Shown here: piece after piece, positions 27,396 through 35,172 of the stretch
Position numbering within the stretch: the stretch's first letter is position 1
Layout of the letters: every line of letters begins with the position of its first letter
Origin: Deltaproteobacteria bacterium IMCC39524
GTDB taxonomy: Bacteria; Desulfobacterota; Desulfuromonadia; Desulfuromonadales; BM103
NCBI GenBank assembly: GCA_029667085.1
Contig: JARUHJ010000003.1
Span: 434,001 to 498,000 of the forward strand
Reading direction: 5' to 3'
DNA length: 64,000 bases
The notes under the pieces: model-generated
The model's input: the letters and a program-made list of their open reading frames with translations, nothing else
What the model was told of the DNA's origin: nothing
Databases searched by the model: none
Position numbers and translations under genes: made by a program

Positions 27396-28583
27396 CTAAA
27401 GAAAATCGTCGGTGCGCTTACCGGCAGAGGCCAAACTTTTGCCCGGCCGGAGATCAGTGCAAGGGGGGGCGTCCTCGCAATCATGACCGTCGATGGTCAC
27501 CGGGAGGCGAAGTGTAATGGTTGTGCCTTCCCCTTGTTGGCTCTCCACATAGACTTTACCCCGATGTTGTTTGACCAAGTTGCTAACGATGACCATCCCG
27601 AGCCCTATACCGAAATCTTTGGTTGAAAAAAGCGGGTTGAAAATCCTTTCTTTAACTTCTTCGGGCATGCCAATGCCATTATCCTTGATTTGTATCTCAT
27701 ACATGTCCTGCAGGGGCTTTAAAGAAATGCTCATGACCTTTTGGTCTGATGTTTTCGATTCAAGAGCATGTATGGCGTTGCTGATGAGGTTGACTATAGC
27801 CTGGCGAAGCTTGTCCTGGTCAAACTGCGCTTGCAGATTCACTCCCATGTCACGTTCGACAATGATAGTTTCCGGGATCTGCTGCTCTTCTATGACATTA
27901 TTCAGCCAGAGATCAACAGAAGCTTTAGAAAGACTCAGTTTCTTAACTCGGGCATAACTCGTCAACTCTTCGATAATCTTGACACATCTATTGATGCTGC
28001 GCTCAGCTAACTCAATAGGGCGGGTTACACGTTGGCGGTCTTTGCTCTCAAGGCTTTCTTCTATAGAAAATAAGGCGGACTGGATCGTGCCTAATGGATT
28101 GCGAAGCTCGTGGCTGACCGTAGCCGTCAACTGGCCCAGGGTGGCCAGTCGCTCTTGTTGAAGTAACTCCGCTTGCGCCCCTTCAAGTTCTTGAGTGCGG
28201 TTCTTGACAAGTTGCTCAAGGTGTTCCCTATGTTCTGCCAATTCCTTTTCGGCCTCCTGTGCTTTTAACAGAGAGGGGATCATCTTATAAAAACCGACCA
28301 GAACCATGATAAACCCTAGGAGGTAGCCAGGGAGTTTTTCTAGGAACGCTTCAATGATTGTGTCGCCTATGATGACGAACCTTTCAAGCCCCGGGATCTC
28401 ATCGGTTATATCCAGAATCGTTGCAAAAGTGATCAGGGTAAAACCTATAAGGATCTGCTTCCACCCCGGGTGGCCAGCAAGTGAAGTGAGCTTGCCCCTG
28501 TAAAAGAGAATTAACAGTAATGCGATCAGAACAAAGGCTCTGATGCATTCAAGGATTAAATCGTTTGTGCTCATCATGTCCAT
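27396..28583 (-). CDS. Membrane histidine kinase, paralogue of the kinase at 30.8 kb
   Basis: 395 residues from ATG 28581-28583 (a TTG six codons earlier is possible). Three or four N-terminal helices (FVLIALLLILFYRG, ILIGFTLITFATILDI, LLGFIMVLVGFYKM) without a large sensor domain, a short coiled coil (EAEKELAEHREHLEQL), then HisKA with His158 in ATVSHELRNPLG and HATPase with NLISNAIHALESK, DNGIGMPEEV and FGIGLGMVIV. The kinase core is closely similar to that of the gene at 30.8 kb. The last ten residues are unrelated. No response regulator is adjacent. Confidence 0.92.
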   Translation of the reverse strand: MDMMSTNDLILECIRAFVLIALLLILFYRGKLTSLAGHPGWKQILIGFTLITFATILDITDEIPGLERFVIIGDTIIEAFLEKLPGYLLGFIMVLVGFYKMIPSLLKAQEAEKELAEHREHLEQLVKNRTQELEGAQAELLQQERLATLGQLTATVSHELRNPLGTIQSALFSIEESLESKDRQRVTRPIELAERSINRCVKIIEELTSYARVKKLSLSKASVDLWLNNVIEEQQIPETIIVERDMGVNLQAQFDQDKLRQAIVNLISNAIHALESKTSDQKVMSISLKPLQDMYEIQIKDNGIGMPEEVKERIFNPLFSTKDFGIGLGMVIVSNLVKQHRGKVYVESQQGEGTTITLRLPVTIDGHDCEDAPPCTDLRPGKSLASAGKRTDDFL

Positions 28584-28683
28584 GTTTGAAGCCCACCCCA
28601 AAAGAATTTATCTTGTAAGCAAAGGCCTTAACCTACAGCAAGTTAGTATTGCCGGTCAAAGAAAGATGGGTCAGACTTTTTTT

Positions 28684-28728
28684 ACAACAAAGCCCGCCAG
28701 AGAAATTCCCTCTGACGGGCTTTGTTGT
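28684..28728. terminator. Long hairpin terminator
   Basis: Nineteen-position arms at 28684-28702 and 28710-28728, both beginning ACAACAAAGCCCG when read 5' to 3' on opposite strands, with one G-U and a 7-base loop. It follows the stop of the haem protein gene on the minus strand. The T-rich arm end serves as the run of U. Confidence 0.8.
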
Positions 28729-28747
28729 TCTTCAATGTACGTGAGTT

Positions 28748-29788
28748 TTACTTGAACTTTAGAATTAAAGTGTCGTCGTGGTACAGGTGGTTGATCTGAC
28801 TGTTGTCAAAAACCGAGATGCCAAAATGGTAGAGTTTGCTCAAGTCGTCAAACTGAACGTCCTGAACATCGGCTTTATCCCCACTGGTAACCAACTTTCT
28901 GCGAATTTCCACGCTCCATAAGCCGTTGTCCCACTTGCCGCGCATCTCGATATCACCACGCGGCCCCTGGAAGGCATCGATGATTATCCCGGGGACCACG
29001 TCGCCAGGCTTGAAAATGTCGACGAACGGAGTTTTCAGGCTCGGTAGAATATAGTACTGAGCTTGCGCACTGGGAGGGTAGTTCATGTAGGCTGGAGCGG
29101 TCTTGTCTTTATTGACGTTGTTTACGTAGCCGCCGCCGGTTTTGACGTCACCTTTTCGGCCCCAGCCTTTGTTGGTTTTGCCATCACTGGTGCTGTCGAC
29201 AAATTGATCGTCAACTTGCCCCAGTGGGCTGGTCCTGACGTTCTTGACGTGCCACATGTCAATAGTTTCACCTTCTTTGTTGGTGAATTTACGACCTGCA
29301 GAGGTGTCACCTTCGATGTCCATGTGACAGGAGATCATACAACCCTCATTTGCGAAGCCATCGGTATTGATGTTCCAGAAGATGCCGACCTTGTCCTCGT
29401 AATAGGTGTTGTCGTGGCCTGTAGAGTCCTTGTTTTGCAACTGTTTCCATGTGCCCTCTTGCTGCTTGACCCAGGGGAACCGTGCCAGGCTCTCCGTGGG
29501 ATCGTCGTATTGAACTAAGAAGTAAATGTAGTCATCGTCATAGAGCGACTTCATGGTTACCGTCGTCTCTTTCATGCCGTCATAGCCGTTGCTTGGCTCG
29601 TAGGGGAGGTTGTCGAGTTTCACCGTCAGTGGGGCAGCCTTGTTCCAGACCTTGTCTGCCGTACCTGAGAGCAGAACCGGTTTATCCGTTTTTACGCTCG
29701 TCAGGGTTGTGGCTGCCTGTGCCGTTGCCCCGATGAAGAGCAGACCCGCAAGCAGGGTTAAAGATCTAATTAGATAAATTGATTTCAT
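28748..29788 (-). CDS. Ethylbenzene-dehydrogenase-related haem protein
   Basis: 346 residues from ATG 29786-29788, with AAGGGA upstream. Signal peptide ending TAQAATT. The body resembles the haem-binding gamma subunit domain of ethylbenzene/DMSO-type dehydrogenases (pfam EB_dh): VLLSGTADKVWNKAAPLTV, DDDYIYFLVQYDDPTES, DKVGIFWNIN, and DNGLWSVEIRRKL. Around residue 165 is NEGCMISCHMDIEGD, a CX3CH arrangement instead of CXXCH. Such proteins are soluble periplasmic cytochromes that may pass electrons between an enzyme and cytochrome c. No molybdenum catalytic subunit is nearby. Two related kinases flank it. Confidence 0.85.
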   Translation of the reverse strand: MKSIYLIRSLTLLAGLLFIGATAQAATTLTSVKTDKPVLLSGTADKVWNKAAPLTVKLDNLPYEPSNGYDGMKETTVTMKSLYDDDYIYFLVQYDDPTESLARFPWVKQQEGTWKQLQNKDSTGHDNTYYEDKVGIFWNINTDGFANEGCMISCHMDIEGDTSAGRKFTNKEGETIDMWHVKNVRTSPLGQVDDQFVDSTSDGKTNKGWGRKGDVKTGGGYVNNVNKDKTAPAYMNYPPSAQAQYYILPSLKTPFVDIFKPGDVVPGIIIDAFQGPRGDIEMRGKWDNGLWSVEIRRKLVTSGDKADVQDVQFDDLSKLYHFGISVFDNSQINHLYHDDTLILKFK

Positions 29789-30157
29789 GGTGTTTCCCTT
29801 GGCTGGAGTTGGTGCCTTTTTGTATTTCCGCATGTGAAAAAAGCTTACGTCTTAAAAGTGTGGCAAAAGGCGTTTGTGATTAATGGAATAGCTGCAAATA
29901 CTATCCATTTACTGGGATATAATACCATAATAGTAATAATTGAGATAGCTGTGCCTCCGCCCTTAAAATAAATCTGAAACATCAGCTCTTTACGAAACGG
30001 TTTTTGGATGCTCTCGCTGGCGATAAATAAGGAAAGTAATGCCTCAGAAAAGGGCCGGAGAATAAAAAGTGAGAGAGTCCCTGCTCTCATAGGGCGAGGC
30101 AGCAGAGAATAATGAACACGTGCCTACCTGACGGATGGGGCTTATGTTGTGGATGGC
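29789..30157. other. Intergenic region without a recognisable gene
   Basis: 369 bases. AT-rich. Short open frames lack ribosome sites. I see no hairpin terminator or RNA gene. It should contain the promoter of the haem protein gene. Confidence 0.45.
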
Positions 30158-30748
30158 TTAAATGAAAGATCTCAGCTGTTGTAAAAATCGCTGCCCTGCT
30201 GCTTCAGCGTCTGTCAAAGCTGCTTTTTCCTTTTGAATGCTTCCCGCCTCAAAGCAATTTAGAGCCTTCACTGAATCGACAACGTTTAAGCCGATATCTT
30301 TGGCAAAGTCCGTAAGGAGTGTCAGGGTGTTGCCCATACTTGCTTCCTGTTTTTGTTCACATACGGCTGCAGTCACACAGCTTTTGCCCGCCCCGTCATA
30401 TTTCCCAATCCATTCACTACGATTTTTAGGGAATTGAACAAGGCTATAGCAGCGATCAATAAAGCATTTCATGTCAGAGGTTACTGTGTACCAGTAGGTT
30501 GGCGAAGCTAGAACGATTCCGTCCGCCTCGTCCATCATCTTTATCAGCGATTGAAAGTCATCCTTGATGACACACTGCCAAGAGCTGCTGCAGCATTCGC
30601 AGCCTGTACAAGCACCTATGGTGTAATCTCCGAGGACGATAGATTCAACATGCGTCGCACTTTGCTGAAGAGGCTTCAATATTGATTGAATGAGGAAATC
30701 TGTATTACCCTTTTTCCTCCTGCTTCCATTTATCGAAATGATTTTCAA
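30158..30748 (-). CDS. NADPH-dependent FMN reductase/flavodoxin-fold protein
   Basis: 196 residues from a TTG at 30746-30748 that has GGAG seven bases upstream and reads LKIISINGSRRKKGNTDF. This is the flavodoxin-type FMN phosphate loop. ACTGCECCSSSWQCVIKDDF carries four Cys that resemble the cluster or disulfide pattern of iron-sulfur flavoproteins, and DGIVLASPTYWYTVTSDMK is the classic PxYW segment. It probably reduces a quinone or metal ion with FMN. It is the last gene of a solute-binding protein-kinase-flavoprotein operon, 43 bases after the kinase stop. Confidence 0.85.
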   Translation of the reverse strand: MKIISINGSRRKKGNTDFLIQSILKPLQQSATHVESIVLGDYTIGACTGCECCSSSWQCVIKDDFQSLIKMMDEADGIVLASPTYWYTVTSDMKCFIDRCYSLVQFPKNRSEWIGKYDGAGKSCVTAAVCEQKQEASMGNTLTLLTDFAKDIGLNVVDSVKALNCFEAGSIQKEKAALTDAEAAGQRFLQQLRSFI

Positions 30749-30791
30749 ATTCCTTCTCCATCCCTCACCAAATGTTTGTGAAATAGCTGAT

Positions 30792-32597
30792 TTATGCTCT
30801 CGAAAAGTGGAGTGGTAATCGAAGGGTGACAGTCGTACCTTTGCCTTCTTTGCTCTCGATATATATCTCACCGTGGTGCTGTTCGACAATATTCTTTACA
30901 ACCACCATGCCGAGCCCAACCCCAAACCCCTTTGTAGAATATAAGGGTTCAAATACCTTCTCTTTGATGTCTTCCGACATTCCGATTCCATTGTCACTGA
31001 AACGAATTTCATAATTGTCATCAAGAAGATGTGTGGAAATCCGCAGAAGCTTTTTCCCTGAGGTTTTATCCTGAAGAGCATGAACTGCATTGGTGATGAG
31101 ATTGACAGCGACCTGGCGGAGTTTTTCCTGGTCGAACGATGGCCGAATCCCGATGGAGAGATCCAACTCGCAGGATATCTCCTCTGGGATGCTCTGCTCT
31201 TTTAATACAGCTCTCAACCAATCGTCAATAGATGCCTCTGCAATCTTCAGTTCTTTAACACGGGCGTAGCTGTTTAATTCCTCAATGATTGCGACACACC
31301 GGCCAATACTGCGCTCGGCCAGTTCCAGAGAGCGGGTCCCTTGGGAATAATCTTTGCGCTGAAGACTGTCCTCGATTGAAAATAGTGCGGTCTGGATCGT
31401 TCCGAGGGGATTGCGGAGTTCATGGCTGACCGTGGCGGTTAATCTGCCAAGGGTGGCTAGGCGCTCCTTTTGAATCAACTCCTCTTGTGCTTCTTTTAGC
31501 TTGGTCGTCCTCTCCTCAACGAGAAGTTCCAACTGCTCGCGGTATTTTGTCAACTCGATCTCGGCAAGTTTGCGATCCGTTATATCTTTATCCGCACCGC
31601 GGTAGCCGATGAGTTTGCCTTCCTCATCAAAAAACGGGGCACCGTTTGTCAGCAGGCAGACCTTAGCTCCCCCTTTGCTGATATTCCAATTCTCCAGATC
31701 AACTATCTGTTTCTTGTTGGCAACAGTCTCAGCAAAAAGACCTCTAATCCTGACAGCTTCGTCCTCAACCATAAAATCGAATGGCGTCTTGCCTAGCATC
31801 TCCTCAGAGGTGTAGCCCAATGTGTCGACAACATTGTCCGAACAATATTTGTAAACTCCCTCTACATCTGTTTCCCATACCCAGTTTGTCATCGCGACTT
31901 GACGAAAACGTTCTGAGCTTTCGGTTAATTCAGAGATCTGTCGCTTGATCTGGTCTTCCATCTCCGTGAGTACGGTCAGCAAGGGATGAAATTCTCGATA
32001 ACTCCTCGGCATTGTGTCGAAATCCACGTGAGGCCCCTGGGCAAAGGATTTGGCGACCGCTGTAAGTTGTTCTATGGGGCGCCTGAGAAGACGGTTTATC
32101 AGGTAAACAGTGCTCAAGGAGATCGCCAAAAGAACAGCCAGAAGGATGATAACGTTGGCCCAGAGTAATTTTTCCGTTTGCAAACGCGCTGCTTCTGCGG
32201 AAAAATTTACCTGTACCGTTCCAACAACACTATCTTGATGCTCGATTGAAACGAGATGAGTCAGGGCAATGGTTCCATTGTCCTTGTGTTGTGTATAGAT
32301 AGGGTTGCCATCGGAATCCTGAATATTTACAGCACTAAGCGTTTGATCTTCCATCAGGGTCTGGCCGATCATCTTGACCGCCTGGTCATCTATCTCCCAG
32401 AGAGGGAGAGATAAGGCCCCCTGGAGATAAGTGCTTATTTGTCTGGCTTTTGCTTCAATCCGGGTTTCTTCCTTGTGGGTGGCGTCGAAATAGAACCAGA
32501 CGTCAGCCAGAAAGGTGACCACGGCAACCACTGCGGTAAGGGCCAGGGTCAGCCTGCCGGCAAGTGATATGCTTGATTTTTCTTGGTTGTTAATCAC
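30792..32597 (-). CDS. Sensor histidine kinase with periplasmic, HAMP and PAS domains
   Basis: 601 residues from a GTG at 32595-32597, four bases after the preceding stop. Helix 1 (LTLALTAVVAVVTFLADVWF), a periplasmic sensor domain of about 130 residues, helix 2 (ANVIILLAVLLAISLSTVYL), HAMP (RRPIEQLTAVAKSFAQG), one PAS-PAC (ending GYRGADKDITDRK), coiled coil, HisKA with His392 in ATVSHELRNPLG, and HATPase (NLITNAVHALQDK, DNGIGMSEDI, FGVGLGMVVV). It closely resembles the kinase at 27.4-28.6 kb. With the upstream binding protein it probably senses a periplasmic solute. Confidence 0.93.
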   Translation of the reverse strand: MINNQEKSSISLAGRLTLALTAVVAVVTFLADVWFYFDATHKEETRIEAKARQISTYLQGALSLPLWEIDDQAVKMIGQTLMEDQTLSAVNIQDSDGNPIYTQHKDNGTIALTHLVSIEHQDSVVGTVQVNFSAEAARLQTEKLLWANVIILLAVLLAISLSTVYLINRLLRRPIEQLTAVAKSFAQGPHVDFDTMPRSYREFHPLLTVLTEMEDQIKRQISELTESSERFRQVAMTNWVWETDVEGVYKYCSDNVVDTLGYTSEEMLGKTPFDFMVEDEAVRIRGLFAETVANKKQIVDLENWNISKGGAKVCLLTNGAPFFDEEGKLIGYRGADKDITDRKLAEIELTKYREQLELLVEERTTKLKEAQEELIQKERLATLGRLTATVSHELRNPLGTIQTALFSIEDSLQRKDYSQGTRSLELAERSIGRCVAIIEELNSYARVKELKIAEASIDDWLRAVLKEQSIPEEISCELDLSIGIRPSFDQEKLRQVAVNLITNAVHALQDKTSGKKLLRISTHLLDDNYEIRFSDNGIGMSEDIKEKVFEPLYSTKGFGVGLGMVVVKNIVEQHHGEIYIESKEGKGTTVTLRLPLHFSRA

Positions 32598-32601
32598 GAT
32601 T

Positions 32602-33351
32602 TTATAAACTGCATTCAGAAATCAGGTTGTTAAAGTTGTCCATGAATATGGGCTGCGAATTTAAGAATTTTTTTGAAAAATAAACGGATAGCGGTTTGTT
32701 CATATTTAAATAGATCTTCACCCGATCTTCTGCCTCATGCTTTTCCAGCAGGGCTTGCATCACATAATTGTTTGCCATAACTGCATCAACGCGTCCAGCC
32801 AGAAGCATTTTCAGTAAGCCTTCGGTATCTTTGGGCGTGGTTGTTACATTGTAGTGATGCTCCTTCATCCATTCCAGCATGTTTGCCCCCAAGAAGCCGC
32901 CAACGGTTGCTGACTCTTTAAAGGAGGGGTCTTCAGGAGACAAGGGGTTGCCTTTAAGGAGATACCAGTTCCATTTCTGATCGGCGATAATGGCAGACTT
33001 TACGGCATATTCATCCCTGGAATCTTTTTGTGACGCGGCAAAAAATCCCTCTGCAAGCCCCTGCTGAACTAGCCGTTGAGCTCTTCTCCATGGGACGACC
33101 TGAATTTCCAGAGGAATGTCCATTTTTTTAAAAACACATCGTACCCGATCGACAGCCACACCTTTAAAGGTTTCATCCGCTATCATCTTTTGTTTGTCTT
33201 CTGTTGGATAACTGCCGTAAGGGTACAAATTATGCGTCGTCAAAATCACCTTTTCTCGTGATAATGCAAAACAGCTCTCCTCTCCCCCTATTAATATTGA
33301 GCAAATAAGGATTAACAATAGAGGGACTTTGTTTCTAACTGAATTTGACAT
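32602..33351 (-). CDS. Periplasmic solute-binding protein, family 3
   Basis: 249 residues with signal peptide ending near GGEESCFALS, which could include a lipobox-like Cys. Seen: VAVDRVRCVFKKMDIPLEIQVVPWRRAQRLVQQG, GFLGANMLEWMKEHHY, LLKMLLAGRVDAVMANNYV, MNKPLSVYFSKKF. This is the small SBP_bac_3 group often paired with sensor kinases rather than with an ABC permease. The gene ends four bases before the kinase GTG, which suggests that the protein presents ligand to that kinase. Confidence 0.88.
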   Translation of the reverse strand: MSNSVRNKVPLLLILICSILIGGEESCFALSREKVILTTHNLYPYGSYPTEDKQKMIADETFKGVAVDRVRCVFKKMDIPLEIQVVPWRRAQRLVQQGLAEGFFAASQKDSRDEYAVKSAIIADQKWNWYLLKGNPLSPEDPSFKESATVGGFLGANMLEWMKEHHYNVTTTPKDTEGLLKMLLAGRVDAVMANNYVMQALLEKHEAEDRVKIYLNMNKPLSVYFSKKFLNSQPIFMDNFNNLISECSL

Positions 33352-33496
33352 GCTATTTGTCCTGCCAAAAAAGGTTCAGGAAGACTGGCATAAAAAAGTT
33401 TACATGATCCAATATGTTTTGTCGTTGAAGGAAACCCTATTTAATTCTGGCTCTCCCACGGAAAGCGACTTGTTCTACTCATTGTCAGTTAGGGCA

Positions 33497-33526
33497 GCCC
33501 ACTGGGCCGGAATCAGTCCGGTGGGC
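33497..33526. terminator. GC-rich hairpin beside the tRNA-Pro remnant
   Basis: Arms GCCCACTGG (33497-33505) and CCGGTGGGC (33518-33526) pair over nine positions with one G-U; A-rich sequence follows on the plus strand. Its role is uncertain; it could be a leftover of the tRNA downstream region. Confidence 0.45.
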
Positions 33527-33532
33527 AAAAAG

Positions 33533-33562
33533 AAAGAGCGACCCCTTAGAAGGTCGCTCTTT
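33533..33562 (-). terminator. Intrinsic terminator behind the tRNA-Pro remnant
   Basis: Arms AAAGAGCGACC (33533-33543) and GGTCGCTCTTT (33552-33562) are perfect complements, 8-base loop. On the minus strand the hairpin is followed by TTTCTTTTTG. It lies eight bases beyond the CCA end of the tRNA fragment, as in an ordinary tRNA transcription unit. Confidence 0.85.
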
Positions 33563-33570
33563 GCAAATAC

Positions 33571-33615
33571 TGGTCGGGATGACTGGACTCGAACCAGCGC
33601 CCCCTGCGCCCGAAG
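33571..33615 (-). pseudogene. 3' half of tRNA-Pro(CGG), integration-scar type
   Basis: Read on the minus strand, this has CTTCGGG (anticodon loop with CGG), a 3' anticodon arm GCGCAG, a variable region, the T arm GCTGG-TTCGAGT-CCAGT, the acceptor 3' strand CATCCCG, discriminator A and encoded CCA. The 5' half that should hold the complementary CGGGATG, the D arm and the 5' anticodon arm is absent; the sequence before it cannot pair. This is the piece that tRNA-targeting integrases duplicate. The rest of the 315-base gap (33352-33666) holds only two hairpins. Confidence 0.6.
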
Positions 33616-33666
33616 TCGGAGCGAGCCTTGGTTTATAAGAGGTCCTGGTCGTAAGCCCGCGGGAAA

Positions 33667-34947
33667 TCACTTCTGTTGTAGTTGATCTGCCACGTCTTTG
33701 ACTTCTGCACGAATCTCTTCGGGGAGTTCTCCCTGGCTCATCAACCTCTGGACCTGTTCGGAGGCTTCCTTGCGCCACCCTTTCGCCAGGTAGACTTGCG
33801 AGATGCGTAGCAGCCAGCGTGGGTTATCACGCTCCTGGCGCATCGCCCCTTTAAAGGATTCGAGAGCCCGGTCCAGGTTCTTGCCACGGCGAAGCCAGAA
33901 TTCTGCCAACAGGGGGTGCGCCCCTCCGCCACAGCCGCCGCCCGGCATACGCATCAGTAAGTCTTCGGTTTCATCGAAGCGTTCCGCCTGCTCCTGGAGT
34001 TGAGCACAAAGCGAGATCAGGCCGGGGTCCACGATACCTTCGTCGAGGGCTTTGAGCCCAGCCGCCAGGGCCGGTTCCAATTCTCGCCGCTGAGCATGCA
34101 ATTCAGACAGACGGGCCCACGAGTAGCCGACAAAACGCTCTGCAGCCAGGTTCTGTTTAAGAGCGCGCTCCATTTCATCAATGCGACCTGTTGCGGCCAG
34201 CACGTCAACCAGGGCCTCGAACGCCGGGAAAAGGTCTGGCTCGATAGTCAAGGCCGCCAGCAGGTCTTGATGGGCTTTTTTGAGCTGCCCTGCGCGGATC
34301 ATCAGCGCGCCGCGCTCAAAGAGGAAGAGGCCATTGCGTTCTGCTTCCGGAACCTTTGCCAGCAGCTCCAGGGCACGTTTGTCTTCACTGTCCTGAACAG
34401 CCAGCCACGCTTGACGAAATTCCATGCCGGCAGTCATGTAGCGCTCTGCGAGTTCGGCGGGCATGGTCGCCAACAGTAACTCCAGGCGGGCTTCTTCATC
34501 AAGATCGATTTCCTGAGGGTCAATTTCCGGACCTGTCGCTGTCGAGCAGCTACTGTTGCAACCGGCATGGATGGCAGGACTTTCGATGGCTTCCGGTTCT
34601 TTTTCTTTCGGCAGCTCACCACGTTCCAGGGCGATCAACGCATCTTCGGCGCTCTTGCGCAGCTCGACTGATCGGGCCTGGCCAATCGCCAGCTGGTAAT
34701 CTTCACGAGCACGCAACAGATTCCCCGACTTTTGTGCCCAGGTTCCTTCTTCAAGGTTGAGCTTAGCTAGAGCATCGCCGGCCCGCTCTTCCCACTTGCC
34801 GATCTCGGCAAGGACGGCGTCCTCCAGCTCAATACGATCAAGCTTTTTTGCTGCACTCAATACACCCGCCCAATCCTGACGGGCAAAGAGTTGACGCATC
34901 TCCTCTACAGGGTTTTTCTTGCTGAACATCTTCTTTAAAAAACTCAT
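33667..34947 (-). CDS. TPR-repeat protein of unknown function
   Basis: 426 residues, no signal peptide, with a basic start FLKKMFSKKNP. From residue 165 on it consists of tetratricopeptide-like helical pairs (ERGALMIRAGQLKKAHQDLL, WARLSELHAQRRELEPAL, LLAEFWLRRGKNLDRALESF, LLRISQVYLAKGWRKEASEQ). Two Cys clusters stand out: AGCNSSCSTATG near 130 and the Gly-rich GGGCGGGAH near 345. It resembles the HemY/LapB class in layout but I cannot assign it. AGGTCAGGATAA precedes the ATG. It is divergent from ettA. Confidence 0.75.
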   Translation of the reverse strand: MSFLKKMFSKKNPVEEMRQLFARQDWAGVLSAAKKLDRIELEDAVLAEIGKWEERAGDALAKLNLEEGTWAQKSGNLLRAREDYQLAIGQARSVELRKSAEDALIALERGELPKEKEPEAIESPAIHAGCNSSCSTATGPEIDPQEIDLDEEARLELLLATMPAELAERYMTAGMEFRQAWLAVQDSEDKRALELLAKVPEAERNGLFLFERGALMIRAGQLKKAHQDLLAALTIEPDLFPAFEALVDVLAATGRIDEMERALKQNLAAERFVGYSWARLSELHAQRRELEPALAAGLKALDEGIVDPGLISLCAQLQEQAERFDETEDLLMRMPGGGCGGGAHPLLAEFWLRRGKNLDRALESFKGAMRQERDNPRWLLRISQVYLAKGWRKEASEQVQRLMSQGELPEEIRAEVKDVADQLQQK

Positions 34948-35172
34948 TTATCCTGACCTCTCGATGGATTTTTACCGATGATTGAACTCCTTCAGGAAGA
35001 AAGTGTCAACCTTGTAAACCAAAAACAGGAATTAACGCTGCGAAAGGGTTCGAGGGGACATTGGTCACCGGTTCTCTGATAACCGGGCGAATCTGCCTGT
35101 GGACCTTGCTCCCAAGCCGCAGATGGTGTATAAGCCGATGATTCAACAACACTTTAATCAGGAATTAACCTT

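Noticed and set aside
33571-33660. Intact tRNA gene
   Set aside because: Only the part from anticodon loop to CCA can be folded; no 5' acceptor strand or D arm exists upstream.
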